This document shows positions 1 through 5,518 of a stretch of 5,845 bases of DNA, piece by piece. Below the pieces are notes generated by a model, which worked only from the letters and a program-made list of their open reading frames with translations, was not told the DNA's origin and did not search any database. The position numbers and the translations under genes are program-made. Within the stretch, counting starts at the first letter, position 1. Each line of letters starts with the position of its first letter. The DNA is taken from assembly GCA_030123645.1 (NCBI GenBank), contig JASJYE010000176.1, positions 1 to 5,845 of the forward strand, given 5' to 3'. This DNA comes from Candidatus Hydrogenedentota bacterium (GTDB taxonomy: Bacteria; Hydrogenedentota; Hydrogenedentia; Hydrogenedentales; GCA-2746185).

Positions 1-2
1 GC

Positions 3-32
3 CTGATTTTCGATCGGTAGCGCGGGTATAAT
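3..32 (+). promoter_or_regulatory. sigma70-type promoter of the ubiE-menF-menD operon
   Basis: A perfect TATAAT -10 hexamer lies at 27-32. A weak -35 candidate, CTGATT at 3-8 (3 of 6 consensus matches), is 18 nt upstream. Transcription would begin near 39-40 and give a leader of about 78 nt before the ubiE start at 118. The hexamer overlaps the first in-frame ATG (31), which argues that this ATG is not the translation start. The surrounding GGGTATAATGCGG resembles the -10 region of the minus-strand gene (GGTATAGAATGGGG), so both may be read by the same housekeeping sigma factor. This is inferred from sequence only. Confidence 0.6.
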
Positions 33-102
33 GCGGCTCATCCCGGCACGCATGATGGCATTGCACCGAGAATTAGCTACGTCCCAAGTTTGTTCGACCT
101 TT

Positions 103-107
103 AGGAG
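103..107 (+). promoter_or_regulatory. ribosome binding site of ubiE
   Basis: AGGAG at 103-107 is 10 nt upstream of the ATG at 118. It decides the start: the in-frame ATGs at 31, 52 and 55 lack such a site, and the ATG at 31 lies within the promoter -10 element. The residues encoded upstream of 118 also show no family resemblance. Confidence 0.75.
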
Positions 108-117
108 TTCTTCACCA

Positions 118-852
118 ATGAGGCAGGGGCCTACACAGACGCAGAGCATCACCGGGACGAGTGTTGCCGAGTCGTGGAAGATGTTCGACCGGATCGCCGG
201 GCGATACGATGTGCTGAATCGCGTCCTCTCGTTTCGGCGCGATGTGGCCTGGCGCAGGTTTCTTTACGAGAGACTGCCCGATGGGTGCGGGCTGAAGGTA
301 CTGGATCTGGCGACGGGTACGGGCGACGTGCTCCTGGGCTTCGCCGCGGCCGGGGACAAAGTGGCGGCGGGCGTAGGGGTGGACAAGTCGGCGAAGATGC
401 TTGAGCTGGGGAGGCGGAAGGTCGAAAGGAGGGGGCTGACGAGGGCGGTGACGCTGCTGCGGGGCGACGCGTCGGCCCTTGGCGTTAGAGGGGAATCGTT
501 CGACGCAGCCACCATGGCCTTTGGCATTCGGAATGTGGCGAATGTGCCCGAAACGCTCCGGGAAATATGGCGCGTCTTGAAACCGAAGGGCCGCGTCCTT
601 ATCCTGGAGTTCTCACTACCACCGAACAGAATCATCCGGGGGCTGTACTTGTTCTATTTTCGCAACGTTCTCACGCGTATCGGCGCCTTTGTATCCGGCG
701 ACCGGCACGCCTACCGCTATCTGAACCGCACTGCGGAAGAATTCCCACACGGGGAGGCCTTCTGTTCGATCTTGCGCGACGCGGGGTTTAAGAATGTCCG
801 GGCGCATCCGCTGACATTCGGTGTGGCGACGCTCTACGAGGGGAACAAGTAA
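118..852 (+). CDS. ubiE: demethylmenaquinone methyltransferase (UbiE/MenG family)
   Basis: A SAM-dependent C-methyltransferase that converts demethylmenaquinone to menaquinone, the last step of the pathway; in organisms with ubiquinone the same family also methylates a ubiquinone precursor. From the ATG at 118 the protein is 244 residues, close to the usual size of about 230-250. Visible landmarks are MFDRIAGRYDVLN (22-34), SAM-binding motif I VLDLATGTGD (61-70), the motif II acid in GVDKS (87-91), DAATMAFGIRNV (129-140), RVLKPKGRVLILEFS (152-166), and the YLNRTAEEFP segment (201-210). The C-terminal LTFGVATLYEG (232-242) is typical of the family. Two positions of the first UbiE signature differ: Leu33 where Met is usual, and Asp42 where His is usual. 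In the second signature Lys157 replaces Gly/Met. Next to menF and menD, the menaquinone role (menG) is more likely than ubiquinone. It is the first gene of the operon and ends 2 nt before menF. Confidence 0.93.
   Translation: MRQGPTQTQSITGTSVAESWKMFDRIAGRYDVLNRVLSFRRDVAWRRFLYERLPDGCGLKVLDLATGTGDVLLGFAAAGDKVAAGVGVDKSAKMLELGRRKVERRGLTRAVTLLRGDASALGVRGESFDAATMAFGIRNVANVPETLREIWRVLKPKGRVLILEFSLPPNRIIRGLYLFYFRNVLTRIGAFVSGDRHAYRYLNRTAEEFPHGEAFCSILRDAGFKNVRAHPLTFGVATLYEGNK
838..843 (+). promoter_or_regulatory. ribosome binding site of menF
   Basis: GAGGGG at 838-843 lies inside the last ubiE codons, 11 nt before the GTG at 855. It supports that GTG as the menF start and implies translation linked to ubiE. 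Confidence 0.55.
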
Positions 853-854
853 GC

Positions 855-2264
855 GTGCGAAATCCTGACGTCACACTCGATGCTGCTGCGGCGTTGTCAA
901 CCGATCTCGCTGCGCTCCTCTCGAATCCTGAAGCGCAGGCGGGCCCGAGGCGCGTGCACCGCTTGATGTCCTGCGTGCCCGCCGTCGATCTGCTTGCATG
1001 GCTACAGAAACAACCTGAATCCAACAAGATTTTCTGGTCCGATCGGGAGCAGGCCTTCGCCGTCGCGGGCATTGGCGCTGCGAGCCTTAAGACGGACCGA
1101 TCAGGACGGGGCGTGGAAGGCCTATTCGAGGAAATGCGTGAAGAGCTTTTATCCGGCCACGACGATTTGCGTTACTACGGCGGTTTTCGATTCGACCTGG
1201 GACCCGCACGCGATGCGAAATGGGGCCCCTTCGGCACGTACCGCTTCGTGCTCCCTCAGTTCGAGTTGGTTGCCCATGGCGATGACCACTACGCAGCCTG
1301 TAACGTAGTCCTGCCTGATACGGCAATAGACGCCAGGTTGGCGGACGCCTTGCGTGTACGCTTGGCAACGCTGGAAACGAGCGCGACGCCAAGTCAACCG
1401 GAAATCCCGGGGGTACTCCGCTGGAGCGACACGCCCGACCTCCGCGGCTGGTGCGATTCCGTCCGGGATCTCCTCGATGCTTTTGAAAGCGGCACCTTGG
1501 AGAAGGTAGTGCTCGCGCGCGAATCCAGCTTCCATTTGACTGGTGAGGCCGATCCTGTCGAGCTGCTACGGGTCCTGATGGGCAACACGACGTATTCGTA
1601 TCATTACTTATTTCAGCCCGAAGCCGGCTTCGGATTCATCGGGGCTTCGCCTGAACAGCTCTACAAGCGCGTGGGAGCGTTTCTTCAGAGCGAGGCGGTG
1701 GCGGGAACGCGCCCGCGGGGATCCACGCCGGAGGAGGACGAGCGCCTCGGCAAGGAGTTGCTGAGCTCTGAAAAAGAGCGTTGGGAGCACCGCTACGTCC
1801 TGGACAGCATTCGCGACCTGTTTAACGATCGATGCGAGGCCGTTTGGGGAGGCGAGGACACCGAATTGTTGGTGCTGCGTCATTGTCAACATTTACAAAC
1901 GCGGATAGAGGGCAGGCTGACGGCGGCGGATTGCGACACGGAACTGCTGACGGGCCTTCATCCCACTCCGGCGGTGGGCGGCCTGCCGCGGGACGAGGCG
2001 CTCGAGTGCATCCGCACGACGGAGTCCTTCGAACGGGGCTGGTACACGGGGCCCGTGGGCTGGGTCGGTCGTGACGCCACGGAGTTCGCAGTGGCTATCC
2101 GCTCCGCGCTTGTCCGCGGCAGTACGCTGTCCGTCTACGCGGGCGCGGGCATCGTGCCGGGCTCCGAACCGCAGAATGAATGGGACGAGCTCGAAAATAA
2201 GATCGCTGATTTCCGAAACATCCTCGAGGGAGCCGGCGCGCCGCGCGAAACGGTCCAGCCCTGA
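855..2264 (+). CDS. menF: isochorismate synthase MenF
   Basis: A chorismate-utilising (MST family) enzyme that isomerises chorismate to isochorismate, the entry step of menaquinone synthesis; it needs Mg2+. The product is 469 residues from a GTG start, slightly longer than E. coli MenF (about 431) because of a longer N-terminus. The chorismate-binding domain covers about 193-455. Lys217 in KVVLAR matches the general base (E. coli Lys190). Glu267 in GASPEQL matches the general acid (E. coli Glu240); the spacing of exactly 50 residues is the same. AVAGTRPRG is at 281-289. Glu311 and the EWDE acidic residues (442-445) correspond to the Mg2+ ligands. HPTPAVGGLPR (369-379), ERGWYTGPVGW (393-403), VAIRS (413-417) and YAGAGIVPGS (428-437) complete the signature. 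The N-terminal YYGGFRFD and FVLPQFEL (about 107-138) are typical of MenF/EntC/DhbC proteins. Siderophore isochorismate synthases share these motifs, but direct coupling to menD makes MenF by far the better call. Confidence 0.94.
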   Translation: MRNPDVTLDAAAALSTDLAALLSNPEAQAGPRRVHRLMSCVPAVDLLAWLQKQPESNKIFWSDREQAFAVAGIGAASLKTDRSGRGVEGLFEEMREELLSGHDDLRYYGGFRFDLGPARDAKWGPFGTYRFVLPQFELVAHGDDHYAACNVVLPDTAIDARLADALRVRLATLETSATPSQPEIPGVLRWSDTPDLRGWCDSVRDLLDAFESGTLEKVVLARESSFHLTGEADPVELLRVLMGNTTYSYHYLFQPEAGFGFIGASPEQLYKRVGAFLQSEAVAGTRPRGSTPEEDERLGKELLSSEKERWEHRYVLDSIRDLFNDRCEAVWGGEDTELLVLRHCQHLQTRIEGRLTAADCDTELLTGLHPTPAVGGLPRDEALECIRTTESFERGWYTGPVGWVGRDATEFAVAIRSALVRGSTLSVYAGAGIVPGSEPQNEWDELENKIADFRNILEGAGAPRETVQP

Positions 2265-4081
2265 TGGCGAAGGGGTATAGACGGACGCGCCTGCTCGAGG
2301 CGCCCAACTTCAACCATCTCTGGGCGGGCCTGCTCATCGAGGAGTTGGTTCGCAACGGCGTCGACATATTCTGTATCTGTCCGGGATCGCGCTCGACGCC
2401 GCTGACCTGGGCCGTCGCGGAACACCCCAGTGCAAAGTCTGTGGTCCACTTTGACGAGCGCGGCGCGGCCTTTCACGCGCTAGGTATCGCGAAGGCCTCC
2501 GGCCAGCCTGCCGCCTTCATTTGCACCTCCGGAACGGCCGTCGCCAACGCCTTTCCGGCGGTTGTGGAGGCGTCCATGACGCACGTCCCGCTGGTCGTGC
2601 TCACGGCCGATCGCCCGCCGGAACTTCAAGACACCGGCGCGAACCAGACCATCGATCAGGTCAATCTATTTGGTGGCTTCGTCCAGCGGCATGCCGGCCT
2701 GTGGGGGCCGGCCGTTTCCCGCGATACTTCGTTAATCCCCTCCACCATCGAGCGCTGTTTTCGCGGGGTGTCGGGTCCCATCCATTTAAATTGCATGATC
2801 GACGAGCCGCTCGCACCTGTTACGGAGGCAGCTTCGATATGCCCGGCCGAAATTCCGTCGGAGATGAGTCTGCCCGGCGCGGGCAATTGCAAAACGGGCA
2901 AAACGGGGAGAGTCCCTGCTCGCAAGCTCGCGAGGACAGTCCCCGTTTTGCCCGCAGATGACTGCGCGGCCGCGGCAGAGGGGATACAGAAGGCCACGAA
3001 GGGCCTGGTGCTGGTAGGGGGCCTGAGCACGGTGGAGGAGACGGACGCGGCCGGAAGACTGGCTAGGGCGCTTGGCTGGCCGGCACTGCCCGATATTACT
3101 TCAGGACTGCGAACGCGGGCGGGCGAGAACACCGTGCATTACGCTGTGCAGCTTCTAAGTATGAAGACTTTCCACGATTCGTTGTCGGAGACGGATCTCG
3201 TTTTGCATATCGGCGGGCAGTTCACCTCCAGACCCATGCTTCAGTTTCTCGGAGAAATCAACGCATCGGGGACGCGCCGAATAGACTATCTGAGGGTCAC
3301 CAATCACTCGCGGCGTCTCGATCCGCCTCAACGTGTGACGCAGCGGATCATTTGCGATATTGCCGCTTTCTGCGAGGATTTGGCCCGTCGCGTTCAGACA
3401 CAGCGCGGCGACAGGGTCGAATCCCTCGTTCAGGCATCGAAGGGTGTCGCGGGCATTCTCGACTCGTATATTCTTGATAGCGGCCCGTTGACTGAGGCCG
3501 GTGTTGCCCGAATCGTGACGCGCGACGCCCCAGGAAACGGTGTCTTGTTCCTTGGTAACAGCATGCCGATTCGGGACGCGGACAAGTATGGGGCGGCGGA
3601 GGGCCATGGGGGGCATGTGGCGGCGATGCGGGGTGCGAGCGGAATCGACGGCAACATCGCGACGGCGGCGGGCTATGCGCGGGGGCTGGAGAAGAAGGTA
3701 ACAGCGGTGATCGGCGATTTGGCGGCGCTGCACGATTTAAATTCGCTCGCATTGTTGAAAAACCTCCCCGCGCCGCTGATATTGGTGATCATTAACAACA
3801 ACGGGGGCGGGATCTTCCACTTTTTGCCGATTGCGGAACACCCGAAGCATTTCGAGCACTTTTTCGGCACGCCACACGGACTCAGCTTCGACGAAATAGC
3901 CCGGGCCTTCGATCTTGCGTATTTCCGGCCGGCAACCAACCAGGATCTTAGGGAGAACTACACCGCCGCGCTGGAACGTTCTGAATCCTGTATCATCGAG
4001 ATTCAAACGGATCGGCAGGAGAACCTGCGGCTTCACCACGAGCTGGACGAGAAGATCGCAGAGGCGCTTGCGGATCTTTAG
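2264..4081 (+). CDS. menD: SEPHCHC synthase MenD (ThDP-dependent), with a repeat-encoded linker
   Basis: 2-Succinyl-5-enolpyruvyl-6-hydroxy-3-cyclohexene-1-carboxylate synthase. Thiamine diphosphate decarboxylates 2-oxoglutarate, and the resulting succinyl-semialdehyde adduct is added to isochorismate from MenF. The Pyr domain spans about 12-185: CPGSRSTPL (39-47), HFDERG (62-67) with Glu65 as the cofactor-activating glutamate, CTSGTAVANA (87-96), ADRPPEL (115-121) and GANQTIDQ (125-132). The central domain spans about 246-395. The PP domain spans about 410-605: GNSMPIR (431-437), RGASGIDG (456-463), then the ThDP/Mg motif from GDLAALHDLN (484-493) to NNNGG (511-515). Arg437 and Arg456 match E. 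coli Arg395 and Arg413. The ATG overlaps the menF stop by 1 nt (TGATG) and has no clear Shine-Dalgarno, so translational coupling is likely. At 605 residues it exceeds E. coli MenD (556) and B. subtilis MenD (about 580). Residues about 211-230 of the Pyr/central linker come from a 60-bp palindrome. The catalytic domains look intact, so the enzyme is probably functional. Confidence 0.95.
   Translation: MAKGYRRTRLLEAPNFNHLWAGLLIEELVRNGVDIFCICPGSRSTPLTWAVAEHPSAKSVVHFDERGAAFHALGIAKASGQPAAFICTSGTAVANAFPAVVEASMTHVPLVVLTADRPPELQDTGANQTIDQVNLFGGFVQRHAGLWGPAVSRDTSLIPSTIERCFRGVSGPIHLNCMIDEPLAPVTEAASICPAEIPSEMSLPGAGNCKTGKTGRVPARKLARTVPVLPADDCAAAAEGIQKATKGLVLVGGLSTVEETDAAGRLARALGWPALPDITSGLRTRAGENTVHYAVQLLSMKTFHDSLSETDLVLHIGGQFTSRPMLQFLGEINASGTRRIDYLRVTNHSRRLDPPQRVTQRIICDIAAFCEDLARRVQTQRGDRVESLVQASKGVAGILDSYILDSGPLTEAGVARIVTRDAPGNGVLFLGNSMPIRDADKYGAAEGHGGHVAAMRGASGIDGNIATAAGYARGLEKKVTAVIGDLAALHDLNSLALLKNLPAPLILVIINNNGGGIFHFLPIAEHPKHFEHFFGTPHGLSFDEIARAFDLAYFRPATNQDLRENYTAALERSESCIIEIQTDRQENLRLHHELDEKIAEALADL
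2895..2954. repeat. 60-bp REP-like palindrome inside menD
   Basis: The left arm CGGGCAAAACGGGGA (2895-2909) is the perfect 15-bp reverse complement of TCCCCGTTTTGCCCG (2940-2954). Inside, GTCC (2912-2915) can pair with GGAC (2934-2937). Alternatively an inner hairpin CTCGC (2919-2923) pairs with GCGAG (2930-2934) around a 6-nt loop. The element is 60 nt, a multiple of three, and contributes about 20 codons (residues about 211-230; Gly-, Lys-, Arg- and Pro-rich) without a stop. A 9-bp direct repeat, GCAAAACGG, stands in tandem at 2889-2897 and 2898-2906, a possible trace of insertion or slippage. The layout resembles REP/BIME palindromes. Rickettsia palindromic elements are the known precedent for in-frame insertion into genes. 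Family membership is inference. Confidence 0.8.
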
Positions 4082-4127
4082 GGCGGCTTAAGATAATTCA
4101 GACCCTATCTCAAGGGACTCCGCCATG

Positions 4128-4142
4128 CGGGGTTCCTCCCCG
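4128..4142 (+). terminator. weak terminator-like hairpin after menD
   Basis: CGGGG (4128-4132) pairs with CCCCG (4138-4142) around the loop TTCCT, 47 nt after the menD stop. It is followed by TAAAAT rather than a run of T, so it is not a classical intrinsic terminator. It may only pause polymerase or protect the 3' end. Confidence 0.3.
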
Positions 4143-4171
4143 TAAAATGGATGGACAACCCTCAATTGTTC

Positions 4172-4183
4172 CAGAGCGCTCTG
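4172..4183. repeat. 12-bp perfect palindrome
   Basis: CAGAGCGCTCTG is self-complementary over 12 bp with no spacer. It could be a protein-binding site or chance; nothing else around it points to an operator. Confidence 0.35.
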
Positions 4184-4243
4184 AGTTTAGAGGCTTCGTT
4201 CTGCGCGTTGCGAGCACGTACCCGGCAAGGAAAAGGAATTCAT

Positions 4244-4324
4244 GGGTGCCACCGTCAAGCGCAGCTTGGGGGTGTATGGTGTTGGCTTCGAAGGCACCCC
4301 CAAACGAGTTTGGCGGTGGCACCC
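4244..4324. repeat. 81-bp cloverleaf-forming inverted-repeat element
   Basis: The outer stem GGGTGCCACCG (4244-4254) is the perfect 11-bp complement of CGGTGGCACCC (4314-4324). Between them lie three hairpins. Arm 1 is CAAGC/GCTTG (4256-4260 with 4264-4268, 3-nt loop). Arm 2 is GGGTG/CACCC (4270-4274 with 4295-4299; up to 7 bp if arms 1 and 3 give up bases), whose 20-nt loop contains the palindrome CTTCGAAG (4286-4293). Arm 3 is CCAAAC/GTTTGG (4300-4305 with 4308-4313, 2-nt loop). Only T4255 and G4269 stay unpaired at the junctions. No coding function is visible. It could be a non-autonomous mobile element or palindromic repeat, a structured RNA, or a 3'-end structure for the convergent transcripts. 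It is not a tRNA. Confidence 0.75.
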
Positions 4325-4327
4325 TTT

Positions 4328-4356
4328 GCCCGCTGCGGCTCAGCCACCCTTCGGGC
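4328..4356. repeat. stem-loop adjoining the cloverleaf element
   Basis: GCCCG (4328-4332) can pair with CGGGC (4352-4356). Inside its 19-nt loop a 3-bp GGC/GCC mini-stem (4337-4339 with 4343-4345) is possible. It starts 3 nt after the cloverleaf and may be part of the same repeat unit, which would then be about 113 bp. Weak by itself. Confidence 0.35.
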
Positions 4357-4408
4357 CTATACAAACTTAAAGTGCTATAGCCGAATCCCGCGGCTCCGGA
4401 GCATTGCC

Positions 4409-4435
4409 ATGATTGAAAAACTGAAGAAGAAGTAG
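4409..4435 (+). CDS. possible 8-codon micro-ORF (MIEKLKKK)
   Basis: An ATG at 4409 opens an 8-residue, lysine-rich ORF ending in TAG. A GGAG at 4398-4401 lies 7 nt upstream, an ideal ribosome-binding spacing, and sits in the 10-bp palindrome GCTCCGGAGC (4393-4402). No promoter is clear; TATAGC (4376-4381) is at best a weak -10. It ends 4 nt before the convergent asparaginase stop. An ORF this short arises easily by chance, so this is a flag rather than a confident gene. Confidence 0.2.
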   Translation: MIEKLKKK

Positions 4436-4439
4436 TTTC

Positions 4440-5300
4440 TCAGAGCCGGGAGACCACCTCGGCGCGGTCGTGGGTGTATGCGAGCGCGAGGTGCGTGGTG
4501 CTGTGCGCAAAGCCGATCCGTCCCGAAGCGTCCAAGCAAATGACGCCGCCAAGACCCCCGGTCCGAGTCTTCAGATCCTGCAGCGCAAGGTCCGCCGCCT
4601 CTTGCGCGTTCCGGCCCGCGCGGAGATAGCCCGCCACGGCCCCGGCCATCATGACGCGCATGAGGGCCTCGCCGTCGCCCGTCGCGGAGGCGCCGCCCAA
4701 ACCGTCCTCGGCGATTGCGCCGCAGCCGATGATCGGAGAATCTCCCACGCGGCCGGGCAGTTTATCTCGCGTCCCGCCCGTCGACGTCGCCGCGGCCACG
4801 TGGCCTTGCGCGTCCAGCGCGACGGCCCCGACGGTGCCATGATCCGGGCCGCTCCCCCTTTCACCCAGGAGCTCTTCCGTGGGTGTCGATTCAAAGCCGC
4901 GTTCGAGCGCGAAGGAGGACGCGCCGCGACCCATGAGCATGCAGTGGGGTGTATGCTCCATGACCGCGCGCGCCACACGCACGGGGTTCTTCACGTGCCG
5001 AATAGCGGCCACGGCGCCGAAATCGCCGCGCGCCCCGTCGACAATGATAGCGTCCATCTCGACCTCGCCTTGCGCGTTCGCACACGATCCCGTGCCGGAA
5101 TTAAACGTGGGATTGTCCTCGAGCGCCATGACCACGCGCTCCACAACGTCCAGCGCGGATGCGCCACCGAGCAGCAAGCCCTGCCCCAACTCTGCGGCAC
5201 GGATGCATCCCTCTCGCACCAAGTCCTGTAGATCCGTGCGAAATATGCCCGCGCCGCCATGGACGATGAGACTCGTAGTTGCGATGCCCGTTCCCCTCAA
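4440..5300 (-). CDS. isoaspartyl peptidase / L-asparaginase (Ntn-hydrolase, plant-type)
   Basis: A threonine-type N-terminal-nucleophile hydrolase of the Asparaginase_2 family. It cleaves beta-aspartyl dipeptides and hydrolyses L-asparagine, probably in the cytoplasm since no signal peptide is seen. The 286-residue precursor would cleave itself before Thr156 (HGTVGAVALD, 155-163) into an alpha chain of 155 and a beta chain of 131 residues. Matches to E. coli EcAIII are exact in spacing: nucleophile Thr156 (Thr179), Thr174 in TSTGG (Thr197), Arg184 and Asp187 in GRVGDSP (Arg207, Asp210), and Thr207-Gly208 (Thr230-Gly231). The N-terminal VHGGAGIF (13-20) and NPTFNSGTGS (63-72) are also typical. 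The alpha chain is about 23 residues shorter than EcAIII, perhaps through a shorter linker before the nucleophile. The start is TTG, chosen because GGAG lies 10 nt upstream and the conserved strand begins at residue 10. It stands alone, convergent to menD, with no visible functional link to it. A related glycosylasparaginase activity cannot be excluded. Confidence 0.92.
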   Translation of the reverse strand: MRGTGIATTSLIVHGGAGIFRTDLQDLVREGCIRAAELGQGLLLGGASALDVVERVVMALEDNPTFNSGTGSCANAQGEVEMDAIIVDGARGDFGAVAAIRHVKNPVRVARAVMEHTPHCMLMGRGASSFALERGFESTPTEELLGERGSGPDHGTVGAVALDAQGHVAAATSTGGTRDKLPGRVGDSPIIGCGAIAEDGLGGASATGDGEALMRVMMAGAVAGYLRAGRNAQEAADLALQDLKTRTGGLGGVICLDASGRIGFAHSTTHLALAYTHDRAEVVSRL

Positions 5301-5310
5301 TTCGGTTCTG

Positions 5311-5314
5311 CTCC
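5311..5314 (-). promoter_or_regulatory. ribosome binding site of the asparaginase gene
   Basis: On the minus strand GGAG (5314 to 5311) is 10 nt before the TTG at 5300-5298. No in-frame ATG or GTG precedes the conserved N-terminus, so this site supports the TTG start. Confidence 0.55.
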
Positions 5315-5326
5315 GAGTGCCGCCCC

Positions 5327-5334
5327 ATTCTATA
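5327..5334 (-). promoter_or_regulatory. -10 region of the asparaginase promoter
   Basis: The minus strand reads TATAGAAT from 5334 to 5327; TAGAAT matches the -10 consensus at 5 of 6 positions. No good -35 hexamer is seen 16-18 nt upstream. The context GGTATAGAATGGGG is similar to the operon promoter at the left end. A transcript would start near 5320 and have a leader of about 20 nt. The 5-bp inverted repeat CCGGC/GCCGG (5335-5339 with 5345-5349) lies directly upstream, in the spacer, where an operator might be. Confidence 0.4.
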
Positions 5335-5349
5335 CCGGCTGAAGGCCGG
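5335..5349. repeat. inverted repeat in the asparaginase promoter spacer
   Basis: CCGGC (5335-5339) and GCCGG (5345-5349) form a perfect 5-bp inverted repeat around TGAAG, abutting the -10 region. It may be an operator half-site pair or a chance GC hairpin. Confidence 0.3.
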
Positions 5350-5386
5350 CGCTTATTGAATCATGGTATTGGCCGACTGCCTGAAA

Positions 5387-5430
5387 AGGGGCCGCGAAGC
5401 GTGGGGCTTGCCCCAAATGGGTCGGCCCTT
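5387..5430. repeat. nested-hairpin palindromic element
   Basis: GGGCCG (5389-5394) pairs perfectly with CGGCCC (5423-5428), extendable by a G-T and an A-T pair to 5387/5430. Inside, TGGGGC (5402-5407) and GCCCCA (5410-5415) form a 6-bp palindrome around TT. The two-tier form resembles a REP-type repeat. It lies about 90 bp upstream of the asparaginase start, outside the likely promoter core. Confidence 0.55.
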
Positions 5431-5466
5431 ACAGCATGTCGGGGCGCGGCGTGATGCGTCAACTCG

Positions 5467-5495
5467 TTGATTCTTGGACACTAACATGCTAGCAT
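5467..5495 (+). promoter_or_regulatory. possible plus-strand promoter
   Basis: TTGATT (5467-5472, 4 of 6 matches to the -35 consensus) is separated by 17 nt from TAGCAT (5490-5495, 4 of 6 matches to -10). The -10 half is part of the perfect palindrome ATGCTAGCAT (5486-5495). No convincing gene follows, so this could be chance. Confidence 0.2.
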
Positions 5496-5518
5496 ACCCG
5501 CTTTCGTGAGCGAAGCGG
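5486..5518. repeat. palindrome plus adjoining hairpin
   Basis: ATGCTAGCAT (5486-5495) is a perfect 10-bp palindrome. Directly after it, CCGCTT-T-CG (5498-5506, one bulged T) pairs with CGAAGCGG (5511-5518) around a TGAG loop. The pair may be the remnant of a longer palindromic repeat. Confidence 0.45.

Larger units (their letters stand above)
4082..4439. other. gene-free convergent intergenic region between menD and the asparaginase gene
   Basis: This 358-bp stretch separates the stop codons of two converging genes. It contains a GC hairpin without a T-run (4128-4142), a 12-bp perfect palindrome CAGAGCGCTCTG (4172-4183), the cloverleaf element (4244-4324), a further small stem (4328-4356), a 10-bp palindrome GCTCCGGAGC (4393-4402) and an 8-codon ORF. 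Longer open frames crossing it run through the inverted repeats and show no family features, so I do not call them genes. Confidence 0.7.

Noticed and set aside
31..117. N-terminal extension of UbiE from the ATG at 31
   Set aside because: This ATG overlaps the TATAAT -10 element, lacks a ribosome binding site, and the added 29 residues show no family resemblance. The ATG at 118 has AGGAG at 10 nt.
4244..4324. Cloverleaf read as a tRNA gene
   Set aside because: The closing stem is 11 bp instead of 7, there is no TPsiC-type GTTC motif, no standard anticodon arm and no D-loop pattern. It is a different structure.
4147..4380. 77-residue plus-strand open frame in the intergenic region
   Set aside because: It runs straight through the cloverleaf inverted repeats, has no ribosome binding site and no recognisable domain. 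It is best seen as a by-product of the repeat.
4470..5231. Long plus-strand frame opposite the asparaginase gene
   Set aside because: It is a GC-rich shadow of the real minus-strand gene, whose catalytic residues are all present; the antisense translation has no domain features.
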